Shown here: in pieces, positions 1 to 8,297 of the stretch
Numbering within the stretch: position 1 is the stretch's first letter
Layout: each line of letters starts with the position of its first letter
NCBI RefSeq assembly: GCF_900230215.1
Contig: NZ_LT907982.1
Span: 3,644,001-3,708,000, forward strand
Length of the DNA stretch: 64,000 nt
Source: Jatrophihabitans sp. GAS493
GTDB lineage: Bacteria > Actinomycetota > Actinomycetes > Mycobacteriales > Jatrophihabitantaceae
Direction of reading: 5' to 3'
Translations under genes and position numbers: made by a program
Notes under the pieces: model-generated
What the model saw: only the letters and a program-made list of their open reading frames with translations
Database searches by the model: none
What the model was told of the DNA's origin: nothing

Positions 1-878
1 CAGCCCGGACGAGGGTCGGCCGGGCTCGGGACGTCCCCGCCCAGGGCGATCAAGGGGCGGTCGCGGTCCACGTTGAGTGAGAGCCGGGAGCGCATCAGGG
101 CCAGCGGGTAAGGGTGGGCCGCAGAGTTCAGGACGGTCTGCGTCGCACCCAGCTCAGCCAGTCGCCCGGCGTACATGACCGCGACCCGATCGGCGACCTG
201 GGCGGCGACGCCGAGATCGTGAGTGATCATCAGGACGCTGCAACCGATCTCGTCCCGCAGCGAACGGAGCAGCGTGAGTACCTGGGCCTGGACGGTTACG
301 TCGAGCGCCGTGGTCGGCTCGTCGGCGATCACCAGTGAGGGTCCGCCGGCGACCGCCATCGCGATCATCACACGCTGCCGAAGACCACCGGAGAGTTCGT
401 GCGGATAGGCCGCCAGTCGCTGCTTGGGCTCCGGGATGCCTACCGCCGTCAGCAGCCGCAACGCCTCCTTCTCGCTGCCGGCCGCCTCCGCTACCTGACG
501 CCCCACGCGCATGGTCGGGTTGAGCGAGGTCATCGGATCCTGAAACACGGCACCGAGGTGCAGCTTGCGCATTTCCCGCCACTTGGCGTCGGAGGCCTGA
601 GCCATATCCGTGCCACGAACCAGGACCCGGCCGGTGATGGTCGCCCGGTGATCATGCAGGCCGAGCAGTGAGAGCCCGAGAACGCTCTTGCCGGATCCGG
701 ACTCACCAACCAGCCCGAGAATCTCACCTCTACGAATCTGAAGGCTCACTCCGCGTAACGCGAAGATGTCACGTCCCGCTCTGCGGAACGTGACATTAAG
801 ATCCTCAGTGGCCGCCACGATGTCGTCGTCGGCGACCGGGGCCGGAGTGGTTTCGAACGTGGGGGCTGTTGTGGTCAC
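1..878 (-). CDS. Peptide-type ABC transporter ATP-binding protein (OppD/DppD-like), 3' end cut by window edge
   Basis: ATP-binding subunit that would power import of oligopeptides or similar solutes by membrane permeases. About 292 codons are visible, reading from a GTG at 878 behind a GAGAGGGGA Shine-Dalgarno. In order I read Walker A GESGSGKS, a Q-loop [11 protein letters not shown], the signature LSGGLRQRV (canonical OppD/DppD is LSGGMRQR), Walker [13 protein letters not shown] and the H-loop ITHD, followed by the start of the C-terminal region typical of the oligopeptide family. No permease or binding protein lies in the window, so partners must be beyond the left edge. The gene is divergent from the TetR gene at 1086, which may control it. 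Family assignment is firm; substrate is unknown. Confidence 0.88.
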   Translation of the reverse strand, partial: MTTTAPTFETTPAPVADDDIVAATEDLNVTFRRAGRDIFALRGVSLQIRRGEILGLVGESGSGKSVLGLSLLGLHDHRATITGRVLVRGTDMAQASDAKWREMRKLHLGAVFQDPMTSLNPTMRVGRQVAEAAGSEKEALRLLTAVGIPEPKQRLAAYPHELSGGLRQRVMIAMAVAGGPSLVIADEPTTALDVTVQAQVLTLLRSLRDEIGCSVLMITHDLGVAAQVADRVAVMYAGRLAELGATQTVLNSAAHPYPLALMRSRLSLNVDRDRPLIALGGDVPSPADPRPG

Positions 879-944
879 CCGCGTCCCCTCTCTCTTCGCC
901 GTAGGCAGAACCTGCGCTGTGCTGGCACGACGATGCGGAATATC

Positions 945-956
945 TGTCGTTCGACA
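945..956. promoter_or_regulatory. Small inverted repeat in the ABC/TetR divergent region
   Basis: TGTCG and CGACA arms separated by TT lie in the 207-bp gap between the divergent ABC ATPase and TetR genes. This is a plausible operator for the TetR protein, but short enough to occur by chance. Confidence 0.3.
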
Positions 957-1059
957 AACAGTAGGGCTCGCTACGTGAACGGAAGCTACTCTCATGTAAC
1001 AATTTCGTTTCCAGGATGGACAGATCCACCCGTCTGATCGCTTCGGGGCCTTACAGCGA

Positions 1060-1099
1060 CCGATACCTGTGTAAGGATCGATCACATGACAGGTATCGG
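1060..1099 (+). promoter_or_regulatory. 11-bp perfect inverted repeat enclosing the TetR start codon
   Basis: CCGATACCTGT (1060-1070) and ACAGGTATCGG (1089-1099) are exact reverse complements with an 18-bp spacer. The spacer contains the AAGG Shine-Dalgarno (about 1073) and the ATG (1086). It could be a DNA operator for autorepression, or an mRNA hairpin presenting the initiation region in its loop. Confidence 0.5.
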
Positions 1100-1775
1100 C
1101 AGCGGAGCGGGACGCCCGAGACATGCCCCAGTGCAGCGCGAAGGAAGCACCGGGCGCGAACAGATTCTGGACGCGGCCTCCGAACTCTTCAGCGAGTGGG
1201 GCTATGGCGCCGCTTCGACACGACGAATCGCCGAAGCAGTAGGGGTAAAGCAAGCGTCCATCTACTACCACTTCAGTAACAAGCAGGAGATTCTTGCCAG
1301 TCTGTTGGCCGGCACCGTACGACCGTCTCTGGACTTCAGTCGTCGCCTCGCCCGCACCCACGAGCCGGCCCACGTGCAGCTCTATGCGTTGACGCATTTC
1401 GATGTCGAACTCCTCAGCTCGGGCAAGTGGAACGTCGGCGCCCTTTACACGCTCCCCGAACTACGCGCGGAGCAGTTCGCCCCGTTCCGCCACGAGCGCG
1501 AGCTGCTTCGACGGGCGTACGGACGGCGAGTCGAGAGTGGCGCGACCAGTGGATCGTTCTGCCTAGACGACGCCGACGTCGCCACCTCACTGGTCTTCGC
1601 CCTGGCCGAGAGCGTCATCGCTCGACGAGCGGATGGACGTCGGCCGCATCCCGATCTCCCCGATCTGGTCGCTACCGCCGCATTGCGACTGCTGCACTGC
1701 GAAGTGGACGACCTCGCAACCGCCGCCGTCGAATGCAAGCGGATGCGAGCACTCGCTCCACCGATTCCGAAGTAA
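1086..1775 (+). CDS. TetR/AcrR family transcriptional regulator
   Basis: DNA-binding repressor of 229 residues. The N-terminal helix-turn-helix is clear at about residues 22-66: REQILDAASELFSEWGY, then STRRIAEAVGVKQASIYYHF and NKQEILASLL. The rest is a helical ligand-binding and dimerisation domain with no recognisable ligand signature. The ATG at 1086 follows AAGG at a 9-nt distance; a GTG at codon 16 is an alternative start that would place the whole inverted repeat at 1060-1099 upstream of the gene. It is divergent from the ABC transporter ATPase, so control of that transporter and of itself is the simplest inference. Confidence 0.9.
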   Translation: MTGIGSGAGRPRHAPVQREGSTGREQILDAASELFSEWGYGAASTRRIAEAVGVKQASIYYHFSNKQEILASLLAGTVRPSLDFSRRLARTHEPAHVQLYALTHFDVELLSSGKWNVGALYTLPELRAEQFAPFRHERELLRRAYGRRVESGATSGSFCLDDADVATSLVFALAESVIARRADGRRPHPDLPDLVATAALRLLHCEVDDLATAAVECKRMRALAPPIPK

Positions 1776-1843
1776 CTTCGGCGCCGTCTCGGATCAATCG
1801 CCCTATAAACACGGCACAATCCTGGATCACCATCGATCCCGTT

Positions 1844-1909
1844 TGCGGTGGCTGTCTCGGGGACTTGCGGTGGTTGTCTCGGCGATCTGCGGTAGCTGTC
1901 TCGGCGACG
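1844..1909. repeat. Three 22-bp tandem repeats between TetR and DUF222/HNH genes
   Basis: Units start at 1844, 1866 and 1888 and share TGCGGTgGcTGTCTCGGcGA with one to three changes. They fill part of the 236-bp intergenic gap upstream of the HNH gene promoter. No protein or known regulator site is evident. Confidence 0.75.
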
Positions 1910-1988
1910 ATCAGACCACACCCTCCGGGGCGGGCAGATGGTCTTCACAACATGCCTTATTTCACAGGGCATTCGCTTGCGCGACTAT

Positions 1989-2004
1989 TCGAACCGATGT
2001 ATTA
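1989..2004. promoter_or_regulatory. Half-degenerate LexA (SOS) box upstream of DUF222/HNH gene
   Basis: TCGAACCGATGTATTA matches the left arm of the mycobacterial-type SOS box TCGAAC-N4-GTTCGA exactly, while the right arm keeps only G, T and the final A. It overlaps the -10 element TATTAT. From memory, several 13E12-family genes of Mycobacterium tuberculosis carry SOS boxes, which makes this more than a chance match. Confidence 0.4.
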
Positions 2005-2005
2005 T
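2000..2005 (+). promoter_or_regulatory. -10 element TATTAT for a leaderless DUF222/HNH mRNA
   Basis: A perfect TANNNT hexamer ends 6 nt before the ATG at 2012, so transcription would begin at or next to the start codon. Confidence 0.6.
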
Positions 2006-2011
2006 TAGTGC

Positions 2012-3592
2012 ATGGACGATGACTCACGCGACCCCGCGGATGGTGCTCTGCCGCCTCCGGAGTGGAGCGCCGCATCGCTGCCTCAGGGTGATGCGGTCGA
2101 GCTGGGTGAGCCGTTCTGTGATGAGAGCATCGCGGGTTTACTTGATGATTCGGCCGCCGGGTCGGTTTCGACGTCGGGGTCGTTGTCAGTGTTGCATGGG
2201 TCACCGACAACGGTCCTGGATGTCCTGGCTGCTCCTGACGCGTTTGCCCGGCACTTCGCGCACAGCGACCCTGACCCCGCCGATCTGGCCCTGCTGAGCA
2301 TCCTCGATCCGTGTTCGCTCTCCCCGGCCGGACGAATCGATCTCCTCACTGCGCTGCGCCGGCAGTCGGGGGCGGTGACGGCGGCCATCACTGAAGACAT
2401 AGCGGTGGTGCAGGAACGCCTCACCGAGGGTGTGCCGTCCCAGGAGATGGGGCGCGAGTGCGCCAACGCGGAGATCTCGACGGCGTTGATGATCTCCCCA
2501 CGGGTCGCCGCGAACGAACTGTCCCGGGCCGCGCAGCTGGTGACGAAGCTCCCCGGCGCGCTGGACCTGCTCAAGCGGGGTGTCATCACCGAGCGTCACA
2601 CCACGGTCCTGGCCCGGGAGACCATCGGCATCACGGATCGGTCGGTGCTGGCTGCGGTCGAGAAATCCGTACTCCCGCGGGCCGCGGATCAGACCCCCCA
2701 GCTATTCGCGAGATCCGTCAAACGTGCCGTGTTGAAACACAACCGGGTCACCGCCGAGCAGCAACACCAGGACGCCTTGGCTAAACGAACGGTGGAGCAC
2801 ACGCCGCGACCGGACGGGATGGCCGAGATCTGGGCACTCCTGCCCGCCGAAGACGCTGCCGCCGTGATGACCGCGGTACGTGCCCTCGGGTGGCACAAGC
2901 ATGCCGAGGATTCCCGCACCGCCGACCAGCGTCGCGCCGACGCGTTCAGCACCGTCTTCGTGGATGCACTGAACACCCCCGGTCGGGTGCCGACCCAGCA
3001 TGGCCTGCGTCCCAGCATCCAGGTCACCGTCGCGGTCACCACCCTGATGGGAGCCAACGACCTCCCAGGCGAACTCGACGGACACGGACCGATCCCAGCG
3101 TCCGTCGCCCGGCGGATCGCCGCCGACCCGACCGGCACCTGGCGGCGGTTACTTACCGAGCCCGCCACCGGGGAACTGCTGGAATACGGACGGACCAGAT
3201 ACACACCGCCCCAGGATCTCGCCGACTTCGTCATAGCGCGGGACCAAATCTGCTCATTCCCGACCTGCAACGTCTCAGCAAAGCAGTCTGACCTCGACCA
3301 CCGGGTCCCGTTCCCGCAGGGCCCAACCAACAAAGCCAACATCGACCCGAAATGCCGACGCCACCACTGTCTCAAACACCAAACCCACTGGCAGACCACG
3401 GTAACCCGCGACGCAACCGGGACACACTACGAATGGCGATCACCCACCGGCCACATCTACCGCAACCACACACCACCAATCGCCGACCCCGACGCCAACG
3501 ACTGGGAGTTCCGCGGCGCCGGCAGCTACGGTCCACCTGCCGACTCCCCGGAATACGACAACCCGGAATACGACGACCCGGCGCCCTTCTAA
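2012..3592 (+). CDS. DUF222 domain and HNH endonuclease protein (13E12 repeat family)
   Basis: A 526-residue protein of the actinobacterial 13E12/DUF222 family, often multicopy, with unsettled function. A helical DUF222 region occupies roughly residues 90-340. The C-terminal HNH domain around residues 410-455 shows CSFPTC, then SDLDH with the catalytic-type histidine, then CRRHHCLKH, giving the paired cysteines and histidines of a metal-bound HNH nuclease fold. The acidic N-terminus (MDDDSRD) and proline-rich C-terminus (PEYDNPEYDDPAPF) are low complexity. The start is set by TATTAT 6 nt upstream (leaderless), overlapping a partial LexA box, so damage induction is possible. Domain call is strong; the biological role is not known. 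Confidence 0.9.
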   Translation: MDDDSRDPADGALPPPEWSAASLPQGDAVELGEPFCDESIAGLLDDSAAGSVSTSGSLSVLHGSPTTVLDVLAAPDAFARHFAHSDPDPADLALLSILDPCSLSPAGRIDLLTALRRQSGAVTAAITEDIAVVQERLTEGVPSQEMGRECANAEISTALMISPRVAANELSRAAQLVTKLPGALDLLKRGVITERHTTVLARETIGITDRSVLAAVEKSVLPRAADQTPQLFARSVKRAVLKHNRVTAEQQHQDALAKRTVEHTPRPDGMAEIWALLPAEDAAAVMTAVRALGWHKHAEDSRTADQRRADAFSTVFVDALNTPGRVPTQHGLRPSIQVTVAVTTLMGANDLPGELDGHGPIPASVARRIAADPTGTWRRLLTEPATGELLEYGRTRYTPPQDLADFVIARDQICSFPTCNVSAKQSDLDHRVPFPQGPTNKANIDPKCRRHHCLKHQTHWQTTVTRDATGTHYEWRSPTGHIYRNHTPPIADPDANDWEFRGAGSYGPPADSPEYDNPEYDDPAPF

Positions 3593-3604
3593 CCGGGTCG
3601 AGGC

Positions 3605-3620
3605 AGCCCCGACCGGGGCT
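3605..3620 (+). terminator. Hairpin after DUF222/HNH gene
   Basis: AGCCCC-GACC-GGGGCT starts about a dozen bases after the HNH stop codon. There is no U-run, as is common in high-GC actinobacteria. It could instead be the first element of the leader of the next gene. Confidence 0.4.
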
Positions 3621-3729
3621 ACCGATGTCGATCGAAGTCGACCGCGCTCAGGCCTCGTGTCCCCCAATCGGTGGAGCAGCTTTTCATCTGGTCGCTCCCC
3701 CACCTGGAGGACACAGAAGAGCCTTCCGA

Positions 3730-3776
3730 TCAAGCAGATTTGTCTTGTCACCCGGAACGTCCGGAGGCAAATCTCA
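3730..3776 (+). promoter_or_regulatory. Structured leader hairpin before peptidoglycan-binding protein gene
   Basis: AGATTTG and CAAATCT arms enclose an inner CCGGA-ACG-TCCGG hairpin. The outer 3' arm ends just before the AGGAGGAAG ribosome-binding site at about 3776-3784. Further upstream, ATCGG (about 3666) can pair with CCGAT (about 3727). The leader looks able to fold into alternative structures affecting translation. I cannot match it to a known riboswitch class. Confidence 0.4.
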
Positions 3777-3786
3777 GGAGGAAGTC

Positions 3787-4320
3787 ATGAACACGAACAC
3801 CACCCCGCAGAACAACATCCCGCAGAGCACCACCGCCCGGACGACGGGTCGGGCCAAGAAGTCACCGGCATTGATTGCGGTCGTCTCGGCCCTCGGAGTC
3901 GCCGCCCTGGCCGGCGTCATCGGCACCCTGATGTTCGCATTCAGTGCCCCCGCCTCCGCTCATCACGACCCCGCCCAGCACAAAGCACCCGCTGCTGCGG
4001 TGACACCGGTACGCCCGGCGGCCCCGGGACAGATCACCCCGATTCGCCCGGTGCCGGCGCACCACACAATCTCCCCGGCCAACCCCGCCACCCCGACCAA
4101 TGCGAAGCCGACAGCCGCGGTGCGCCTGCTGCAGCAACAGCTCGGACAGCTCAACTACTACGAAGGACCAGTCAACGGGGTCATGAATGTCCAGACGGTC
4201 CAGGCGATCGAATACCTCCAGCGGGACGCTGGGCTGACCCAGACGGGAACCCTGAACGCCCCGACCGACGTTGCCCTCGCCCACTACCTGGTCGACGGCA
4301 ACAACCAGATGGCGGGCTGA
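3787..4320 (+). CDS. Membrane-anchored peptidoglycan-binding (PGBD-like) protein
   Basis: A 177-residue cell-envelope protein. A short cytoplasmic N-terminus is followed by one membrane helix (about residues 26-50, PALIAVVSALGVAALAGVIG), an extracytoplasmic Ala/Pro/His-rich linker, and a C-terminal PG_binding_1-type domain from about residue 113 (AVRLLQQQLGQLNYY, then GVMNVQTVQAIEYLQ). That domain normally docks onto cell-wall peptidoglycan; no catalytic domain is attached. The ATG at 3787 is chosen because AGGAGGAAG sits 5 nt upstream; the open frame continues further 5' but without a family match. It probably anchors or senses the wall. Its structured 5' leader suggests post-transcriptional control. 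Confidence 0.85.
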   Translation: MNTNTTPQNNIPQSTTARTTGRAKKSPALIAVVSALGVAALAGVIGTLMFAFSAPASAHHDPAQHKAPAAAVTPVRPAAPGQITPIRPVPAHHTISPANPATPTNAKPTAAVRLLQQQLGQLNYYEGPVNGVMNVQTVQAIEYLQRDAGLTQTGTLNAPTDVALAHYLVDGNNQMAG

Positions 4321-4332
4321 TCTCCCCGCGCC

Positions 4333-4367
4333 GTATGGCGTCCGGCCGCTCACGCCGGGCGCCATAC
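4333..4367 (+). terminator. Strong hairpin terminator after peptidoglycan-binding protein gene
   Basis: GTATGGCGTCCGG (4333-4345) pairs with CCGGGCGCCATAC (4355-4367), a 13-bp stem with one G-U pair and a 9-nt loop, starting 12 nt after the stop codon. No U-tract follows. Confidence 0.65.
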
Positions 4368-4462
4368 TCGCATGCCCGCGGGCGCAGGTATTCGGGGCTG
4401 CGGCACGCACTCGCCCCCCGATTCAGCTCCCAACTCCACATCTGGGCGAAATATGAGAGGGC

Positions 4463-4468
4463 TATCTT
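4463..4468 (+). promoter_or_regulatory. -10 element TATCTT for a leaderless agmatinase mRNA
   Basis: TANNNT hexamer ending 6 nt before the GTG at 4475. No Shine-Dalgarno is present at a useful distance. Confidence 0.55.
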
Positions 4469-4474
4469 CGCTTC

Positions 4475-5443
4475 GTGCCTGACTCAACCTCCCCCATCGG
4501 TCCCATCGGTCCCATCGATCCCACGGTCAGTCCGCGATTCGCCGGCTTCGCCACCTTCGCTCGGCTACCCCGGTTAGCCGATGTCGAACACGCGGACATC
4601 GTCGTCGTCGGCGTGCCCTTCGACAGTGGCACGACCTACCGCCCAGGCGCGCGCTTCGGCCCCGCGCATGTGCGCGAGTCCTCTCGGCTGCTCCGTCCGT
4701 ACAACCCGTTGCAAGATATCGAGCCGTTCGCAACGCAGCAGGTCGTCGACGCCGGTGACATCGCGTGCACCCCGTTCGACATCGTCGCGGCGATATCGGC
4801 AATCGAAGCCGGTGCTCGCGAACTCACAGCGAGCGGTGAACGCCTACTCACAATCGGCGGTGACCACACCATCGCGCTGCCGCTGCTGAGAGTGGCCGCT
4901 GAACGCTACGGACCGCCGGCGGTCATCCACTTCGACGCCCACCTCGACACCTGGGATACCTACTTCGGAGCGCCTATCACCCACGGGACGCCGTTTCGCC
5001 GTGCCTCCGAAGAGGGGCTGATCGATCAGACGGCCAGTATGCATATAGGCATCCGCGGTCCGCTCTACGCCCGGCAGGACCTCTTCGACGACGAGCGACT
5101 CGGCTTTTCCATCGTCTCCGGCGACGACATTGCGACGGCCGGCGTCGCTGCCGCCATCGACCGGATCCGATCGCGGATCGGCGACCGCCCGGTGTACGTG
5201 TCGATCGATATCGACGTCCTGGACCCCGCTCACGCTCCCGGTACCGGCACCCCGGAGGCCGGTGGGATGACCAGTCGGGAGCTGCTCAGCATCGTCAGGT
5301 CGTTCAGCGAGCTGAACCTCATCGGCGCCGACGTCGTCGAGGTCTCACCCGCCTATGACCATGCACAGATCACGGGGATAGCCGCGGCCCACGTCTGCTA
5401 CGAGCTCATCTCCGCGATGGCTCCGCGCCCAACCGGCGGGTAG
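4475..5443 (+). CDS. speB: Agmatinase-type ureohydrolase (arginase/agmatinase/formimidoglutamase family)
   Basis: Manganese-dependent hydrolase that would split agmatine (or a related guanidino compound) into an amine and urea. The 322-residue length is typical. Metal ligands are visible in order: [14 protein letters not shown] and [22 protein letters not shown], followed by the usual C-terminal EVSPAYDH. The N-terminus [16 protein letters not shown] comes from a 9-bp tandem repeat (4493-4519). The GTG start fits a leaderless promoter. It is a lone gene, with no arginine decarboxylase or polyamine gene in the window. The exact guanidino substrate cannot be decided from motifs; agmatine is the best guess. 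Confidence 0.8.
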   Translation: MPDSTSPIGPIGPIDPTVSPRFAGFATFARLPRLADVEHADIVVVGVPFDSGTTYRPGARFGPAHVRESSRLLRPYNPLQDIEPFATQQVVDAGDIACTPFDIVAAISAIEAGARELTASGERLLTIGGDHTIALPLLRVAAERYGPPAVIHFDAHLDTWDTYFGAPITHGTPFRRASEEGLIDQTASMHIGIRGPLYARQDLFDDERLGFSIVSGDDIATAGVAAAIDRIRSRIGDRPVYVSIDIDVLDPAHAPGTGTPEAGGMTSRELLSIVRSFSELNLIGADVVEVSPAYDHAQITGIAAAHVCYELISAMAPRPTGG

Positions 5444-5510
5444 TGGTTGCTGCAACTTCGGCGCAATCGCTCAGGTAGCCGCTCGCACGACGCGCGCCAG
5501 CGGCGCACAC

Positions 5511-5552
5511 TTGACGGCTACGGGGCGGTCCTTGACGGCTACGGGGCGGTCC
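5511..5552. repeat. Perfect 21-bp tandem duplication before the PPK2 gene
   Basis: Two identical 21-bp units (5511-5531 and 5532-5552) each begin with TTGACGGC. Each copy therefore carries a TTGACG that resembles a -35 hexamer, about 60-80 bp before the PPK2 ATG. No convincing -10 follows at the right distance. Confidence 0.8.
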
Positions 5553-5593
5553 GGTTGCCTCATTCAGGCAGATCCCCCACCGATGGAGCGACG

Positions 5594-6433
5594 ATGACTG
5601 AAGAGGATGAACCGCCAACCGCAATCCCACCGACCTCGGCTGTGGCCCGGCTCAGCCGTCGGCCCTACGAGCGGGAACTCAAGCGGCTGCAGGCGGAGCT
5701 GGTGGCCATGCAGGACTGGGTGCAGGCATCCGGAGCGAGGCTGCTAATGATCTTTGAGGGGCGCGACGCCGCGGGTAAGGGCGGAAGCATCAAACGCATA
5801 ACCGAGTACCTGAATCCCCGCGTTGCCCGAGTTGTGGCCCTTCCGGCGCCCACTGAGCGTGAGCGGGGTGAGTGGTACTTCCAGCGCTACATCCAGCATC
5901 TTCCCTCGCGGGGCGAGATCGTGCTGATGGATCGTTCCTGGTACAACCGCGCCGGTGTCGAGAAGGTGATGGGATTCTGCACTCCGGCGGAGCACCGTCG
6001 GTTCCTTGCGCAGTGCCCGGTCTTCGAGCGGCTGCTCGTCGAGGACGGCATCATGCTGCGCAAGTACTGGTTCTCGGTCAGCGATGCCGAACAGCAGCGA
6101 CGATTCCAGTCACGCCTGGAGGACCCGATGCGCGGCTGGAAACTATCCCCGATGGACGTCGAGTCGATCTCCCGATGGGAGGACTACTCGCGCGCCAAGG
6201 ACGAGATGTTCGTGCATACCGATACCAGCGAGGCCCCCTGGTTCGATGTCGAGGCCGACGACAAGCGCCGGGCCCGGATAAACATGATCGCCCACTTGCT
6301 TTCCACCGTGGCCTACAGCCAGATCCCTCGCCCACCGATCACGCTGCCGGCGCGGCCGCCGGCGGTGAACTACATCCGGCCGCCACGGGAACTGGTGAAG
6401 GCGGTGCCTGACCATGCAGCAACCCTGAAGTAG
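5594..6433 (+). CDS. ppk2: PPK2-family polyphosphate kinase
   Basis: Transfers phosphate between polyphosphate and nucleotides. The 279-residue protein has a P-loop GRDAAGKGG at about residues 56-64, the family motif MDRSWYNRAG at about 112-121, and the lid region LEDPMRGWKLSPMDVES followed by WEDYSRAKDEMF. The ATG at 5594 is chosen because GGAGCG lies just upstream and PPK2 homology starts soon after; the frame continues further upstream through the repeat region without homology. Single-domain PPK2s can act on ADP, GDP or AMP, and subclass cannot be settled here. It stands alone between the ureohydrolase and a convergent chemoreceptor gene. Confidence 0.9.
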   Translation: MTEEDEPPTAIPPTSAVARLSRRPYERELKRLQAELVAMQDWVQASGARLLMIFEGRDAAGKGGSIKRITEYLNPRVARVVALPAPTERERGEWYFQRYIQHLPSRGEIVLMDRSWYNRAGVEKVMGFCTPAEHRRFLAQCPVFERLLVEDGIMLRKYWFSVSDAEQQRRFQSRLEDPMRGWKLSPMDVESISRWEDYSRAKDEMFVHTDTSEAPWFDVEADDKRRARINMIAHLLSTVAYSQIPRPPITLPARPPAVNYIRPPRELVKAVPDHAATLK

Positions 6434-6450
6434 CCCCACGGGGCGCCCGG

Positions 6451-8130
6451 TCAGATTTGGAAGTTGCTGACCACGCTGGTGAGCTCATCCGACAGAGCCG
6501 AGAGTTCCTCGGCCGCACTTGCTGCGCGCGCGATGTCATCCCTGGCTCGTGCTGTCGCGTCAGCGACATTCCCGACGTTGTCGGCGATCGCCGCCGCTTG
6601 GGTGGCCGCCTCGCCTACTCCGCGGCTCATCTCCCGCGTCGTCGCACTCTGCTCCTCCACCGCCGCGGCGATCGTCGACTGGAAGGTGTTGATCTCCGCA
6701 ATGATCGCCGAGATTTCTGAGATTGTGCCGATCGCCGCTGCTGTCTCGGCGCTGATACTGGCGACCTTTCCGCTGATGTCGGTGGTCGCTCCGGCTGTCT
6801 TCTGCGCGAGCTGCTTCACCTCTCCGGCGACCACAGCGAACCCCTTGCCGGCTTCGCCGGCGCGCGCCGCTTCGATCGTCGCGTTCAGCGCGAGCAGGTT
6901 CGTCTGGGCGGCGACGGCGTTGATCGTGCTGGTGACGTCGGCGATTGATAGTGATGAGACGTCGAGTCGATCCATGAGTTCGGCGGCACTGTTCGCCGCA
7001 ACGACAGCACTGCCAGCCACCCGTGCCGCTTCGCTCGAATTGCGGGCAATGTCGGCAATGGAGCTACCCATCTGCTCGGCGCCGGCCGCGACACCCTGTA
7101 CTGCGGCCGACACATCGGAGGCCGCGAGCGCCGCCCGGGACGCCAGCTCGCTCGCCTCTTCAGCGCTCGCGCCGACTGCGCGGCTGATCTCAGTGAGCTG
7201 GCTGGACGAGGCAGCCAGAGCGGCTGCGCTGCGCGCCAACGCCACAACGGTGTGACTCGTCGCCGCTTGAGCTTGTACGAATGCAGCGGCCATCTGGCCC
7301 ACCTCATCGTTCGAATCGAGCTCGACCTTGGATGTCAGGTCTCCACGCGCCATCGCTGAAAGCGCGCGCCCGACTGCCGCGAGCGGTCGGGTCAGGAAGA
7401 CGGCCGCCAACGCGCCGAGCGCGGCCGACAGCGCGACTCCGACAATTCCCAGAATCAGCAACAAATTGCGGGCCACGCTCGCCGTGCGCTGAGCCTCTGC
7501 GGCGGCATGCGCAGCATCCTTCCCCTCCAAAGTGTCGAGGGCATCCATTGCTCCCCCGAACTGGTCATCGGCCTTGGTCAACGGCCCGCTGAGTAGCTGA
7601 CCGACGAGCTGGGTGTTCTCGGCGTCGGCGGCCGGAAAGAGCTGACCATCTCGAAGCTGGCGCCAATCGGCGACGGCGGCTGCAAACTGATCGATTAACT
7701 GCCCGTGCTGACCGTCTAGGGCGGAGCCCTTGGTCGTGCGGTATTCGGCGACCGCGTCATCGAGCATGGCGTCCGCCGCGGACACGTCCTCTTTCACCGA
7801 GGCTCGGGACTGCGCGTCGGCGGCCAGAAGGTAGTCGCGGACCGCGACTCTCGAGTCGCCTTCGCCATCCCGAATGTGGCCGAGGGCAGCCAACGGTCGT
7901 GCCGTGTGTGCGTAGAGGTTGGTCGCCGCGGCCGCGGTCGAGCTGACCGCGGCCATCCCCACACCGCAGAGCAACACGATGGCTGTCGTGGCGATTCCAA
8001 GTGGTAGAAGCATCTTGGTGCGCACCCGGCGATCGGCGAACCACCGCCGCAACCGGGGGCGGTTCTGGTCGGAACCGCTGGGTTCGGTTGGGGATGAAAC
8101 GCGGCCTATCGGGGCTGAGTCGGTTCTCAC
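6451..8130 (-). CDS. Methyl-accepting chemotaxis protein
   Basis: Chemoreceptor of 559 residues. A cytoplasmic N-terminus (about 38 residues) leads into TM1 ([21 protein letters not shown]), an extracytoplasmic helical sensor resembling a four-helix bundle, TM2 ([24 protein letters not shown]), a HAMP domain beginning [19 protein letters not shown], and a long coiled-coil signalling domain. The hairpin tip [34 protein letters not shown] (split across residues of the tip) is the conserved CheA/CheW contact. The GTG at 8130 follows AAGGATGGG. No cheA, cheW or flagellar gene is in the window, so the partners must lie elsewhere. Ligand unknown. Confidence 0.92.
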   Translation of the reverse strand: MRTDSAPIGRVSSPTEPSGSDQNRPRLRRWFADRRVRTKMLLPLGIATTAIVLLCGVGMAAVSSTAAAATNLYAHTARPLAALGHIRDGEGDSRVAVRDYLLAADAQSRASVKEDVSAADAMLDDAVAEYRTTKGSALDGQHGQLIDQFAAAVADWRQLRDGQLFPAADAENTQLVGQLLSGPLTKADDQFGGAMDALDTLEGKDAAHAAAEAQRTASVARNLLLILGIVGVALSAALGALAAVFLTRPLAAVGRALSAMARGDLTSKVELDSNDEVGQMAAAFVQAQAATSHTVVALARSAAALAASSSQLTEISRAVGASAEEASELASRAALAASDVSAAVQGVAAGAEQMGSSIADIARNSSEAARVAGSAVVAANSAAELMDRLDVSSLSIADVTSTINAVAAQTNLLALNATIEAARAGEAGKGFAVVAGEVKQLAQKTAGATTDISGKVASISAETAAAIGTISEISAIIAEINTFQSTIAAAVEEQSATTREMSRGVGEAATQAAAIADNVGNVADATARARDDIARAASAAEELSALSDELTSVVSNFQI

Positions 8131-8297
8131 CCCATCCTTATCGACCGGCGCGATCCGGAACGAAGCAATTCGGAGAAGCGGACCCTGTCACCCCCGGGCT
8201 CAATGCCCGAGTGCCGGCAGCGAACCTCGACGGGCTCGAAGTTCGCCCGGCCGGGGTGAAGCGTCCGCGGTCGCCCACCGTCGAGGGGCAGAGCAGG

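Noticed and set aside
3593-3786. c-di-AMP (ydaO) riboswitch before the peptidoglycan-binding protein gene
   Set aside because: The gene type fits, but the conserved core blocks of the class are not found, so only an unassigned structured leader is reported.
3352-3786. Upstream extension of the peptidoglycan-binding protein into the HNH gene
   Set aside because: A strong AGGAGGAAG ribosome-binding site precedes ATG 3787, and the TM anchor then lies near the N-terminus.
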